Of a stretch of DNA of 64,000 nucleotides, positions 33,304 to 46,200 are shown piece by piece. Origin of the DNA: Cladophialophora immunda (Eukaryota > Ascomycota > Eurotiomycetes > Chaetothyriales > Herpotrichiellaceae); assembly GCF_000835495.1 (NCBI RefSeq), contig NW_015622544.1, forward strand, positions 639,704 to 703,703, read 5' to 3'. A program made the translations under genes and the position numbers. Within the stretch, counting starts at the first letter, position 1. The number at the start of each line of letters is the position of its first letter. A model generated the notes under the pieces. It was given only the letters and a program-made list of their open reading frames with translations, was not told the origin of the DNA and made no database searches.

Positions 33304-33321
33304 TACGTACAAGAGTACGTA
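33304..33321. repeat. Perfect 7-bp inverted repeat
   Basis: TACGTAC and GTACGTA flank a 4-base AAGA loop. The arms are themselves near-palindromic (ACGT core). It may be a binding site or chance. Confidence 0.6.
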
Positions 33322-35112
33322 GTAAACGAGGGCAGCTAAGGGCAAGAGGTTGCTGACTCGATTGAACCTTGCAGCACTGGGGGGAAGGGGAGTCCGGCCA
33401 CACGTTTCGTGCAGAGAGCCGAGTCAAGCTTGGAACTTGGAACCTGCACTGACTATTATGGAAAGGATGAGAGAGCCCAGGGAGATGCGGGAGGCAGCAC
33501 CAAGCGCGCCCCCCTCCCCGACCCCGAGGTTCCATCGCGCCGCCCAAGCCCTGGGAGCGTTGGTAGAGAGAGGAAAGAGAAAAATTAACCCTTGCAGCGT
33601 GGCTAGCCATAGGCCTAGAGGCCCCCCAGGCTAGCCCAACAGGGTCGTGTTTGGGGGGGTTCCACCCTCCTGGTACGGAACGGCTGCAGCCTCTTTTCTC
33701 GGTGTTTTACGCTAGAACGCCCACGGCCGATCTGGGCTATGCGTGCCGTAGGGCTGAACCAGCCCAGCTCCAGCCCAGCTCTGATCAGATAGCCTGACGA
33801 GCAGGGGGAAAAAAACGATGACAGCCACGGGCGCCTGCGCATGCTGCCGACGCCTCCAGCTCCAGAGTGGCTCGCATTCTCGCTGGATGTAAGGCCCTGG
33901 TCTCCTAGAGTTTCCTTGCTTGCCCCTCGAACAGCCCTGCTGCTGCTGAGATGTTTTTTTGAGCCACTCCACTTGGACCACCTTGCCCTGCCCTACCCCC
34001 CCTACCCTGGCCCGATTTGTGAAGAAAGAAGCAAAGCGCAATCGCATGGCGGCAAGCTTGTATTGGCAAACTTGCATGACTGACTTCAGACAAGGACTGC
34101 GGAGCTCCCAAGCACTGGAGCGTGCCATTATTGCCATCGCCCTACTTGTCTTCGTCAGAGAAACTATTCTAGTCGTTCCACGCCTTCCATTACCAGTCCT
34201 CCCTCGCCTCGACCTCCCCCCCCAATTCCTCAGTCGACGAGACCTCGTACTTCCTCCCCCCTTCGTACACTACGCTTGCTACGGCCATTACTGTGTCAAA
34301 CCAAAGAACCCAATAACGGACAGGACCCTACTGATTCCGCTCACCTATACTCCGTACCGTGTGGCCCTGCCCAACTGCTGGCTGTGTTATCCCAGGAAAC
34401 CCTGCGAGTGCGAATCCTACAAGCAAATCACCGTCTGCGACCTTCCCTCACCTCCCATCCTCCCTCACACCGCATACCTCACTCTTATGCAGCATGTCTA
34501 TCGCTCCTCCTACTTGCTGCTCGCCTGACTGTGGCTCCTCGGTCCGCTCGACAAACCCCTCCTAGGCCGTTCCTCATATCTTCGATTCCTCCGTTGACTG
34601 GTCCTCAAATACTGTCCTTTCCATTCTGCTACCCATCCGCCTTGAGAGAGAGGGAGACGAGATAGTCCCCTCTGCTCTACATCCTGTCCTTACCGCCATA
34701 TACTCTGTTGTAACAACCCTGTACTTTTTTCAACCTACGACATAGACTGCTACATTACTTATTCCCTCGAGGGAAGCCACACCCACACACCACCCACCCC
34801 CCTGTTATACCATACATTGGCTAGCGAGAGCACGCGAAAGGTTTAGCTCTCGACTATTCAGGATATACCGCCCGGGAGAAGAGGTACCCCAGGACACCAA
34901 ACGTCAGGCACATGTGCGTTGATTGAGTGACGCATACGCCCAAGGCAAGGCATACATATCCAAGGACGGGCCGTCCGCGAGGAGTTTCAGACCCTCGCCA
35001 CAATCAGGTCCAAGAACCGGAGGGCCGTTCCTTGCAGTATAACTACCCAGCTGAGCATTTGTTGCCTCCCGCCATTTTCTGATGTTGCAGTGGCCCGGAC
35101 ACAAATAAAAAC

Positions 35113-37637
35113 ATGGATATCCGCAGGACTGGTACCGCCGGAATGCGGATACCACTACCACCCTACAGAGACAATGCTGCTACACCTCGATCTACTTCTC
35201 GGTCCAACTCCCAAACCTCAGAGGACTCTCTTCGACCTCGAGAAGCCATGGTCATCCCTGGCGCCCGCTTCAACGACATCCCTCCACCGCTCCCACCCCC
35301 TCGACACAATCCCGAGTTGGCCCAGGGAGTAGACCTTGCCTGGAAGTGGGCCAACGGCGAGCCATTTGAGACACAACGACAGCTGGCGCCTATAAAGCCA
35401 GGCTCGAGCCTGTACGGTGGCTATTTGGATTCGCGGAGCCACTTTGGCCGTGCTCAAGACCCCGACGAAATGGACCTCGACGACGACGATTACGCCCGCC
35501 GGAGCAGCAATGTCTCGACGGTAAGGTCACCTTCACAGGCCGATATTCGTCTGGCCGGTTCAGTGCCCGCCTTAATTCGGAAACCGCCCTCTCCAACTCT
35601 GGCGAGTCAGAGGTGAGTCAGCCGTGGCATCATTCAGCCAAGCCCAAAGTTTCCGCCTTTGCCTTTTGTTTCGTTTTTCCAGGTCTTTTCATTCTGTCGC
35701 AATCCGGCGATACGACATCGTATTGTACCGGCTAACGCTCCTCTGACGTGTTTGTTGGGGTGCACCTGTTTTCTCCGTTTTGCCTTTTTCCGTGTCGTTT
35801 GCGCGCGTCGTGGGGGCCAAGTTGCCGCCCGTGAGCCGTTAGCCGCAAGTGGCAATGGACAAGGAATGCTGATGAGATATTCTATTTTAGATTGCAAGGG
35901 GAAGTGCCCTTGGCCCAGAGAAATTTCGACCGGTCGTCGCAAGCATACGATCAGAGACTTTTGTCCAAGATCGGAAAGACGAATTCGCCACCGCGACATC
36001 AGCGTTCGGGCTCGACAGAGTCCTCATCTTATGCGACGAAGCTTTCCCTGCAAACAAAGGATTCAAAAGTCCAATTGTTGTCAGCCAATGAGCTCCCGTC
36101 GGCGCTCTTTGATCCGGTGTCTAGATGGATCACCAGTCCGGTATCAGCAGGTGTCTCACCTGGATCGCGAGCGGGCTGGCGTGACTACAACATGGATCAT
36201 CGGAGTCCTTCGATGGAGAGCGCGAGCAACTCGCTCGTCTTGGACCCAGAACTGTTTCTTCAGCCTCGAGCGGGCGGTTTGCCCGTGGTTGGCGGCGCGG
36301 CGCCGGGATTCGATGAAGTGGTCAGTCTTGCGAGCCGCTCACATCGCGGCAGTTATGACCAAGGATTTTTTGCCGAGACAGAATCCGACATTGGAGGCGA
36401 AGATGGCAATGCATTCCGCAATCTCAATCTGAGCGACCGACCAGAGCAGCAGGTGGGTCGGCGATCTTCTAAGCAGGGCATGAAGCGGAGGGCAGGATCA
36501 CCCCCATCCGATGTGGCTCGGGACGACAAATCCCCGTCACGTGGTAACGCATCAGCAGAATTGTTCCAAAAAGTCACCACGACCGCGTCTGCACGGTCGC
36601 CAGTGTCGAAGTATTATCAACCAAAGTATGGATCTGTTTCGTCGACCGCGTCGAGCGTCAGGCACAACTCATATGCATCGTCTGTCGCTCTTTCAGTGGC
36701 CGGCAGTAGCATGACCAGCATCTCTTCCTTCGAGCGACAGTCACCGCTAGACCCTGCTTCCCAGGCTGCATATATAACCTCGGCCCAGCCTGTTTCGAGC
36801 CCTGCCACGTCAATTGCACCCTCTAGAAAACAATCAACCCAGTCTCCGCTCGATACCAAACCTGCCATCCCGAAGCTATCTACACCATCCGCCATGAGCG
36901 ACTCGAGGCTTCCTCCTGCGACCCGCGTTGGCAATTACTTTATCTGCGACTGCTGCCCCAAGAAACCCAAAAAATTCGACACAGAGGAAGAATTGAGGTA
37001 AGTGGACGCTCTTGAGTTTTTTTTCGTTCTGCCCACCCCACGCTCTGGGCCCGGGTCTCATCCGCCATCTCGTATCGCTGAACTCTTCCGCTGATTATCG
37101 GCCAGAGCGCATCAAATGGAGAAGCAGTACACATGCCAATACTGCAACAACCGCTTCAAGAACAAAAATGAGGCTGAACGTCACCAAAACTCTCTACACC
37201 TACGGCGCCATTCTTGGTCGTGTGCGGCTATCACAAGGTATGAGGCCGCATTTCACCCGTCTTCTTCTCCTCCAGCAGGTGTCGCCCCAACCGATGTGTG
37301 CGGCTATTGCGGAGAAGAATTTCCCAATCTACCTCAGCCGGACTGGGATCGCCGGATCGACCACCTCACCAATATCCACAAATTCGGCGAGTGTAACCAG
37401 TCGAAAAAATTCTACAGGGCCGACCACTTCAGACAGCATCTCAAGCACAGCCACGCTGGCCAGAGTGGGAAATGGACCAACATGCTGGAAAATGTGTGCT
37501 TGCGCGAGGAGGTTCCCCAGGATCCCATTGGAATTTCACCAAGTGGGAGTGACTCAAGCCCAGGACGAGGCCCTAGCGGCCTCTCCGACCGGCCCATGGG
37601 TGGTGCCACGATTGACGAAGCCCAGGACGAGACCTGA
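35113..37637 (+). CDS. C2H2 zinc-finger protein, probable transcription factor
   Basis: Three exons, 35113-35612, 35891-36997 and 37106-37637 (introns 278 and 108 nt, in frame), give 712 aa. The first 510 residues are Ser/Pro-rich and low-complexity with an acidic patch (DPDEMDLDDDDYARR), as in fungal transcription factors. The C-terminus holds a compact block of zinc fingers: FICDCCPKKPKKFDTEEELR with the His after intron 2, YTCQYCNNRFKNKNEAERHQ, then CGYCGEEFPNLPQPDWDRRI with DHLTNIHKFGEC, and YRADHFRQHLKHSHAG. The second intron falls inside the first finger. The cluster looks conserved and complete, but I cannot assign it to a named regulator. The gene is isolated: nearly 6 kb upstream and 10 kb downstream lack recognisable genes, a setting often seen for developmental or stress regulators with long control regions. 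Confidence 0.85.
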
Positions 37638-38243
37638 AAGAGCGACAATTGGGAATCGGGCTTCGGTCCTAACAACCCCTCTATTTCTGCAAGGATGGTG
37701 AGGGAAGGTTGAGGGTTGCAACTGATATCTACGGCCGGCGGGAGGACCCGAGGTGCAGGATAGGCATGCTAACCGGCTCGAGAATTCTCTGGCGGCTGTC
37801 GACCCCGCCATCCTTTGTTGCAGTTTCCTCTCTGGACTGCCAACTGTCGCCAATGACTAGTCTTGCAGATGAGAGTGCAGAGGATCCAGGATGCCGATCC
37901 CAGCTTTCCCCTATGCTCTTCTCCCTCAAGGTCTTGGGGATGGTTGGATGGCTTGTGGCCGGATCCTCTTCGGCCATCGACTCTCTCCCTTGTCATGCAA
38001 AGAACTTCGAATCAGAACGGTTCCTTCACAGGCCAATGACGAATATATGCGCGACGATGTTACGATTCGCAGCCACCCGCGGACTGGAGGCAAAAGGGAC
38101 AAAGTGCTGCCAGGCCAATGAACTTCTTTTTTTCCGCAGCGTTTCTTGCTTGTGAGGCAGCAAATGGCAGTCTCAATGATACCTTAATTGACGTCAGACT
38201 ATAATACGGGAACACATCAACGACACTACCCTGGAGACTAGCT

Positions 38244-38906
38244 ATGCCATTGTATCGTGCTTCTGTGTACTCGAGAACAGTTTCCACGTCGCACACAGAA
38301 GACGAGTGTGGGCAGCAGGCCCTTTCGGCACCGCCTAAGCCCGACAGTGGATCACACACAGGCACCGCGCTCGCCCACCATGACCACTATTTTTTCTCCT
38401 CTCAAAAAACTTACCCGTTGGGTGGGATAAAAAGGGCAGAGCGTTCCCATGTCCAGGAGTCGTGGTGGCATGTATGGAAAACATGTTTGATGGTGATGTA
38501 TCCATGCCGCAGTTTACGCTTGCGATTAGCAGAAGGCCGTCGCCTTCTCCTGTCAATCGGTGCCAGTGCATTCAGCTTGGGGTGTGCGGGAAAGAGCGTA
38601 CTCGTCTTAGCCCATACGCCATGTCCGCCGGCGGCAAACATTTCACCCTGGGCCAGGGATGCAGAGCCTCGGACCGTCTGTGGGTACATCGGTGTGCTGG
38701 TCCCAGACTCGACAATGCTAACTAGGCTTTCATCTGTGCAAAGTCGAGGGAATGTGGAGAACCAGCAGAGCTCTGGACCTCTTGGGGTCAAGGGATACCC
38801 TTCACTGCTTGTGCCCGAGCAGTACCGACGACTCGACGGGCCTGTGACTATCACGAAACGAGTCACAAAGCTGCATTGGACCTATTGCATCATGCCACGC
38901 CCCTAA
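38244..38906 (+). CDS. Orphan ORF, 220 aa, doubtful
   Basis: ATG-started frame without a recognised family, the longest in the 10-kb gene-poor region. It has a moderately hydrophobic middle (LLLSIGASAFSLGCAGKSVL) but no signal peptide, domain or repeat. The opposite strand is open over much of the same DNA, which weakens the case. It might be the last exon of an unrecognised gene, a non-coding RNA, or chance. Confidence 0.2.
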   Translation: MPLYRASVYSRTVSTSHTEDECGQQALSAPPKPDSGSHTGTALAHHDHYFFSSQKTYPLGGIKRAERSHVQESWWHVWKTCLMVMYPCRSLRLRLAEGRRLLLSIGASAFSLGCAGKSVLVLAHTPCPPAANISPWARDAEPRTVCGYIGVLVPDSTMLTRLSSVQSRGNVENQQSSGPLGVKGYPSLLVPEQYRRLDGPVTITKRVTKLHWTYCIMPRP

Positions 38907-41689
38907 AGAACGAACGAACCAGAGCGTCCGACCTGGAGACATCTTGCTATCATCCGTGATGACGGGTGGAATCAGCCATTGGATGTCGCTCACAACTGCT
39001 CTCCCTGACCATTTGGCCAAACCCAGAGAGGCAGAGCACCTCAGAAATTGACAAGCCACAACGCAAACAGGCTGCTGACGACATGGCCTCGTTGACCCCT
39101 CATCCGGCGTCTTAGTGCTTACCGCCCATTCCAGGAGGGGACCTCTGAAACTTGATCAGAGCACGGAGTTATGATTTGGCTTCCTCTCGAGATCGGATCA
39201 CCAAACGGCCTACAAACGGATCGGAAAATGACCAGCATATTGGGTTAAGTTAGACCTGCGGATTAGTTGGTGATGCAAAGCCCCCTGCCTGGGAATAAAT
39301 TGAAGGATGGGAAGGCCGCCGGTTGGAAGGATTCCCTCCCTCCCTCTTTGACATAACGGTCCTGGTCTCTAGCTGGAGCGCCTTGTCTCCATGCCAAGGC
39401 CGTCTCACAGTACCTATGGGGATTGTCTTCTGCAAAATGCCGCGCATCACACCGGATTCTCTCCTCGTCAGCAAACTGATTTGTATCACCACCGCCAGCA
39501 GCTAGCGCTTTCGGTAAGGGTATCCGACCATGTGCTGGGGCCCCTCCGAAATCCGTGCCCCAGGGTTCGCCAAACGGCACTGGAGCGATCCATAATCCAG
39601 CCACATACGTTGCTCGCCTCGACTACCTTGCCCTGTTTCAGCGGATACACGGTCCCCTGTCAAAGGCGGTGGAAGTCGACTTGGCCAGCATGACGAAACG
39701 GGACATCACGGAGAGAAGAGTTGGGCTGTTCCAGTCACTGTGCAGACTGCAATGTAACATTATGAAATCAAGGCACCATGGACCATGACAGATAGAGAAG
39801 AGACGGAGGTGGAAAAAGAAAGGGACCCAAGTGCAATACAACCACGGCACGAAAGTGCCAGGTTGGATTTCCTGCAGGCATACAAGGCTATCGAGTTGCA
39901 GCTGGGACCGGGGCCTTGGGCCACGGAATCGTACCCGTGCGAATGCAGCTGTGGGCTACAAGTCAGTTGACCGAGTCGTCTAGGGTCGCATATCGACCGT
40001 GCTGGTTCCAGCCGCGCCGTCACAAATCAGTCCGAGCGCGACGAGAAAATGACACTATCTATTCCCCGTTCTGATTCATTTCAGTTCCTTTTTTCTTCCA
40101 GCAGTTTCTTTTTCCGGTCTAGGAGCAACTCTCTCATCATTCTCTAGGTACCTGCCACGGAAAACTTGCTGTCTCCTGCGTCGGGAGGACGAGTCTTGAT
40201 CGGGGGGAGAGCAACCTCTAGCCTCCTGGACTACATGGGGGACACAGAGGCGGTCTTGCTGGGGACTACACAACCCGTCCCCTGCCACACTCCTTTTGTC
40301 GTCAGGCGTCTTGTTGTCCCGAGTCGACGGTGGTCCAGACCTCCTCTGAGCTTCATTCTCTTCGTCCCTCTTCTGGACTAAAGCAGATTGGGTATATCGT
40401 CCGATGAATGGAGGGGAGTTCGGGATCGAAGGATCCAGGGACAACGCCGATCTGGCATGTCCTGACCTCAATTGAGACGTCCTAGCCGACTGGTGGTGTG
40501 GTGCTGTTGAGATAGGGGGCGATGTCTGTCTTGTCTCCCCACGACTGGGCGTGGTGAAGATTGTCGGCGTGAAAGAGGAAGGAAGATGGAGGATTGTCCT
40601 CAAGAGGCCTTTCTGGGAGAGGAAGCAACAGCAGCAACCGTTCTCAAGTCACAACTCCAGCAACTCACCCAGGATCCCCAAATCCTTTGAGGTCATCCAA
40701 GGCACGTCGATCCGGCCATGCATTGCACCAGTCGAGCTCGAACCTCTTGACCAGGGATCCTGTCCATGGACCAAGTCATGTTTGAATTGCGGTGTTGATG
40801 GCACGAATCAAGTCCAGCTACATGGCAGATCCGTTTGTGATTCATGAGTCATTGGCCCTCACCGACGCCTGAGGGATTGAGATCGCAGGTGCGGCTCAAT
40901 CTGCACTCTGCACTCTGGCACGAACGACTAACGCCCACCTGGATTTGTCCATTCTGTTGCAAATGTGGCTCGAACGATGCCCTCTTCCCGTCATTGGTCT
41001 GATCGGGGGTGAACACACGGAAAGAACAGAAGGGGGACCATGTCACAGTCGTGGTATTCGTCGCCTCAAAGTGCACCGGTGGCTTCGCTGCACACGGTCC
41101 TCAAGCCCACATTTTTGCCACCGCTTGACTGACTGCGACCAGACAGGATTGCAGAACTACCGGCATATCCTCCTCCTCTACCCACTCCGCATGTCCGAGA
41201 CCACCTGGCCAGCCACGGCGGCTACAAATGAGAAGGCACACCGTTGAAAGGACTCGGAATACGCACCCGCCTCTGGCGATGGTTGAATAAGCTCCGGAAA
41301 AACCGCAGTGCCACATGCCACCACCGTTGAGCGATTATTGTCCCGAGTTCTGATCCCACTTTGACATGCTGCGTGGGTCTGGTATCACCAGATCGTCGTC
41401 GGGCTGGCTCTCGGGTTGTCATCGGCGCGAGAACGACGACGAGACAGCAAGCGAGGACTGAGATCAAGATGAACCGGGTCACTGCTACTTCAGCTGACGG
41501 TGGCCAAATGCACAGGGGGTGAGAGGGTCAAGCAGTGGTCATACTACCCAGCAGTGACAGTAAGAGCTGGGCAGGCGGACTGATATCGTTGATGCCCGTA
41601 TCCGTTTATTCGGGTACGGTTGAACACAGAGGGTTCAAGGTACGTGCCATTGGTGTATAGTCACACACGCATTGCATTCCACACAAGGA

Positions 41690-41715
41690 GGTGCTCTACT
41701 ACTAAGCTATCCCAC
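41690..41715 (-). other. tRNA 5'-half-like fragment (A-box resemblance)
   Basis: On the minus strand the bases GATAGCTTAGTAGTAGAGCA match the D-arm/A-box region of a tRNA (GCTT...GAGC stem). Downstream there is no acceptable anticodon stem or T-arm (no GGTTCGAATCC), so it is not a functional tRNA gene. It may be a tRNA relic or chance. Confidence 0.2.
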
Positions 41716-42890
41716 GGACAGCACCATGCGGCATGCCGGCAGAGAAGCGATGGCTCAACGAATCGGCTTTCTCCATGCAAGCAGAAGAGTCGTCGTGGCA
41801 TGCGGTTGAGGGTCGCCAGGGAGTTATTAAGCAAGCCCTCGTGTGGTCTGGACGGTTGACCGGTTCTTACGTGAGCGGGGGACGCGGTTGCCAAGTCGCC
41901 GCCCAGACACTGCGATTGTGCATGAGCGCGAGGAGGACACCACTGGACAGTGGCGAGGCCTTCGGTAAGCATACGAACGAGGAGGGATGGATGGATGGAA
42001 ACCAAGGTGAGGCAAGGCTTGGTGCTGCAGGACGGGTCTCAGCCTGATGGCTATGCCCCGTCGCCGCCATATCGCGAGGCATCTTTGTTGACGTTGACCA
42101 GGTGCCGCTGATTGGATGAGCCTTTTGCTGTTCTTCTCTCTCTCCTCGTATCAAACTCTTTCGTGTTCACGTCTGTCCACGGCCTGTGTCGCGCCCTGGA
42201 GGATCGGTACGCCTCAGAATCCTTCTTCCCTTCCGCTGCATTATCCATCCATGATCCGGCATGGCTATGACGATGGCGATGGCAACCTCAGCTGCCTCCG
42301 TTGCGAAATATAGCCTGGAAGGTGATTTTCCGCCGGGGGTGTTGTCGATGGGCGTGGCCGCGACGCGCACTGTCCGTCCACTCGGCAAACAAGCGACCAA
42401 GAATTTGGAATTGATGTTGGGACGGACGCCCGGCCTTGCATCACCTGTTGAGCAAGGTTGTGATGGTCGTGTAACCATGCCATGCCAAAACACTTTTGCC
42501 CCCGGAGACAAAAAGGGAATTATCTCTTCTTGAACAACGGCACGCAGGAATGGGTTAAGTCAGTACGAATACGGAGGCGTAAGCTGATTGCGACTCTCGG
42601 TTGCTCGGCGGCGCGACAACGCCAGCCCAAGACATGACATGGGAAAGGTCCAAGGAAAAGTGAGGGGACCGTATCCGGCGAAGGGGGAACTCCCGATCGA
42701 TTACATGGCGATTTTACGAGGTGGGTGACGGTTGGGACATCCATGGATGGCGCTTTTGGCACCCGCCCCGTCGGCAGTTCCAGCTATGGCGCCGGTGTCA
42801 GATATGGTAATGGGGTGATCCCTTACTTTTTGCCACGTGGTTGAGGCTGATGAGGGTGGAAGATCAAGATGATGCATTGCTGATGCCCAT

Positions 42891-42912
42891 GATGATGGTG
42901 GTGGTGGTGGTT
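42891..42912. repeat. TGA/TGG triplet microsatellite
   Basis: ATGATGATGG runs into GTGG repeats, the same composition as the repeat at 32547-32582. Simple-sequence DNA. Confidence 0.75.
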
Positions 42913-43033
42913 AGAAATAACATGGGGGGAAGGGATACGGGTGCGTGCGTGAGATGCGGAGCTCGTATTCTAGGCGGCGTGACAAGACACCCGACGGGCC
43001 TGGGTAATATACGGAGACCCTCTCGATGGAATC

Positions 43034-43280
43034 CCTACCTGGGTAGGTAGGTATGCAGGACAGACGACGGAACACGGGTGCACGTGTGTGTAGCAAGGGT
43101 GGTAGTAGAGAGGTACTGCCCAAGTAGGTAGGTATGTTATACTCCCTCAATATTAGTGTTGTTTCAACAACGGCGGTTTTCTCCAACGGGCAATACGGGC
43201 GCCCGCGCCACCCCAGGCGACAGATAGGCGCGCCATGGAGAGCAGGAGGCCAGGCCGAGTTTCCTACCTACCTAGGTATG
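43034..43280. repeat. Cluster of TAGGTAGGTATG motifs
   Basis: Three copies within 250 bases: an imperfect palindrome CCTACCTGGGTAGGTAGG at about 43034-43052, AGTAGGTAGGTATG at 43123-43136 and CCTACCTACCTAGGTATG at 43263-43280. Such TACCTAGGTA words are dispersed in many ascomycete intergenic regions; function unknown. Confidence 0.6.
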
Positions 43281-46200
43281 TACGTCCGTATGTACTCCTA
43301 TTACAACACGAGGGTACACATTGGGAATATAGTATAGGCGGGCCATCGAAGGGGGGAATAGATGGGAAGACCGAGGATGCACGACCAGGGGGGATGGTCC
43401 AGCCTGGTCCTGGACAGGAGCAGGCCACTCTGCGATCCCCTCTCTCCCCTCCTCAACCAAATCTATACAGGTGAATGAGATATTTGCGTTGCCCACCCCG
43501 TCTCTTTCTCCGCGGCGACTCTGATGGCAATGACACCGTGACACCGTCGAAAGGCGGCGCGGAGAGCCAAAGTTTCCCCAAACGCAACAATAACATCAAT
43601 ATAGCATACTCGTACGTGCGTTAGGGAAATGGAACCGCGAATCGAAGTTAATGATCAAATGATATTTGTCAATAGAGGACACTCTCGCGGACAAAAGCAG
43701 AAGAATCCTGCAGGGGCACCCGAGGCTTAGTAATACGGGATACAGAGGGCCACCAGGGCGGCGTCGGCGGGCGAACAAGGCTCCGAGACGCGGCTGGGGA
43801 AAAAAGGGGGGGCGGAAAGGAGTTGAAATGACGGGCGTGGAGGGTGCATATTACATTACGTGTTACACGGAGTAGAGGCGCGAGAATTGAGATGGGGTTT
43901 GGCTTCGAATGACATTGTCACAGCTGTGAGAAATCCGTGGGCGAATTGTCCATTCTGGGACGTCATTTCAACCCATTTCCTCGCGCACCCGGGACTATTA
44001 CCTTCTGCAAATGGGACATCTTATACAAGGTGAATCCGATCACAGCTACATTTTGGCAGGCTTCGAACCAGAGAGTGAGGAAGACCACGTAACCGCTCCA
44101 AACAGGCTTCGACCCAGCACTGCGGAGGATCTGCCATGCAGCGGACATTCAAACCCCCGGCTTCTCCTCCGGACAACTGCTACCGGAAGCGGTGTTTGAA
44201 GGATGCCGAATTCGCATGCTTGGGTCTCCGAAGGGTCTCGTCATCAGACACACACTCTCTCTCCCTCTCTCCATTCATGCACGCAAACAGGGAATGTGTT
44301 CGTGTAATTGTAGGGCCTCGCCCTCGCACACCTTCGCCTTATGGGGCGCATCGATCCCTTCGCACTGTCCCCAGCAGGAATGTGGGATGCAGAGAGAACC
44401 TTCCCCCCGTCGCCGCCCTCGCTGCAAGGCGCCAGTGCCATCACGCGGCATCGCTGCAGACCATCCTGTGGAGTTCGAGCAAGATCAGTATCCTCACTGA
44501 GAAGAAAAAAATTTCATGGACCTTCGAGCGGAATTGTGGCAATGTCGGCATTCCTTCGGCCAAGTCTTCGACGCGATACAGAGCAACAACGCACACTGGA
44601 CCATTGTCAAGAACGGGCAAGTGGACATGACAGCTGTAAGCACAATCAAACCATGGCCACGTCAAGGAGGAGGCAAGTCGGAACAGTCAAGGACACAGCC
44701 CGATTAATGATCCACGAGACGGCGCTGAGAAATTGCTGTTTTCCGCAAAGGGAAATTGACAGCCTTGCCGCAAGACCTCGCGTCGAACAGCTTGGCGCTA
44801 CCTGTGGCGAGGTCCGATGCGAAATGTGCGACCCCGTTTCCTGGTAACGAGTCTGGAGATCAAAATCCAAACGCTGGCCGCGGCTCCAGGTTGACACAGC
44901 CAGGTCATGAAATGTCTGGGCCTGGGAACGCAGCCTGTGCCTTGTCGGTGAGCGCTTGCAGTATTCGCCTCGTTAAGCCTATGCAAATTTTTCGCTAGCT
45001 CCCAAGGATTGACCTTAGGCAAAAGCTATGCGCATCTGCATATCATCAGTCGTGCATGACCGCCTTTGCATAATGAAGCGAAAGGGTATGAGCATCGCAA
45101 TTCCCTTGTGTGGATAAAACGCTGAAACGTGTGGACACGGACTGTGGTAGGGGTCCCTTACATTCCAATCAACTCCACATCCAGTAGTTGGTCTCGTCTT
45201 TCCGCACTCAGAACTTGGACCGAGAAGACTGGGGCCGCAAGATGGGCACCCTCATGGATAGGCATAACACAGAGCGGACGACTTCGTCGAAATGCCTCAT
45301 CTTGGCCAGACACTGTAGGACCATCCACCGTTACCTTTGGAGAAATGAGAAGCGAGGGTTGGGAGCAATGTTGCAGTTTTGGCGGGAAGAATGTCACCTT
45401 CAGTCGTGTTGTTGGTCCCTCACATCTCTCCGTCACGGATCCCAAGTAACTGGCAGTCCTTCAGCACTGGTCTAGCTGGACTGACCTCGTGAGGCGGGCG
45501 AGTTTGCTTTTTCTTTGGCCTTCTGTAAACGGTTCCCGCTAATATACGACCTACCTCCGAAATCGTCACGATGTCTTCATCTACGCGCACGACCAGGCGC
45601 CCACCATGTCGAACTGCCCGACTGACCGACATCTCTTCTCGATTGCTTCAAAGTATGACTTCCTGACCGCGATTAAACTTCAGAGGTGGAACTGCTTATT
45701 GCGCGAAGGTGATGATGCGTAGCCACACATTGTATGAAAACGTCTCTGCCGACGGAAAACGAAGCAAGACATCCATGCCAGTTGAGTGGATACTTGAGCT
45801 TCGTTCTTTCTGTGCGGCATCCAGGAGAACTTTGTGACCGAGGAGTCGATGGTCAGTCAACGAGACGTCTTGCGCAACACGAGTTTTCTGATACGTAACA
45901 AGGCACCGGACAAGGCCTCCAACATTCAACACCGACCGACACCTGCATTGCACGACAATTGCTTGTTCATCCATCTACTCCGTACACAGGTCGGAACAAG
46001 AAGGAGCCGACTTGCTGGTCGCTGTGCTTGTAGATGGAGATCCCTGACTTCAGAAGAGGTGCGGTTCTTCTAACAAGACGGGATGCCTGATTATTGCTAT
46101 TCTCGTGGAACACGCACATCGCGTATTGGCAAAGGAGATCGGACGAGCTGATAACCCCGAAGAGCGATAGCTTGATGCAGGGTTTCATGAACCTGCTCGC

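Larger units (their letters stand above)
29189..35112. other. Gene-poor 5.9-kb region upstream of the C2H2 gene
   Basis: No recognisable protein family in either strand. Contents include an 11-C run (30058-30068), TGG/TGA microsatellite (32547-32582), a 17-G run with GAGTGT repeats (33192-33240), a small perfect hairpin (33304-33321) and a long pyrimidine-rich zone from about 34140 to 34660 that resembles a fungal promoter or 5' leader. An ATG frame at 34046-34528 (160 aa, one hydrophobic stretch, several Cys) lies in that zone and may be chance. The region probably serves as promoter and leader of the zinc-finger gene at 35113. Confidence 0.45.

Noticed and set aside
40076..40847. Overlapping frames on both strands with Ser/Arg-rich and Cys-containing segments
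   Set aside because: No ATG with supporting splice sites and no complete zinc-finger spacing; too weak to call a gene.
41222..41482. Minus-strand frame beginning with a signal-peptide-like stretch (FILISVLACCLVVVLAP)
   Set aside because: It opens with GTG rather than ATG and no upstream exon could be found.
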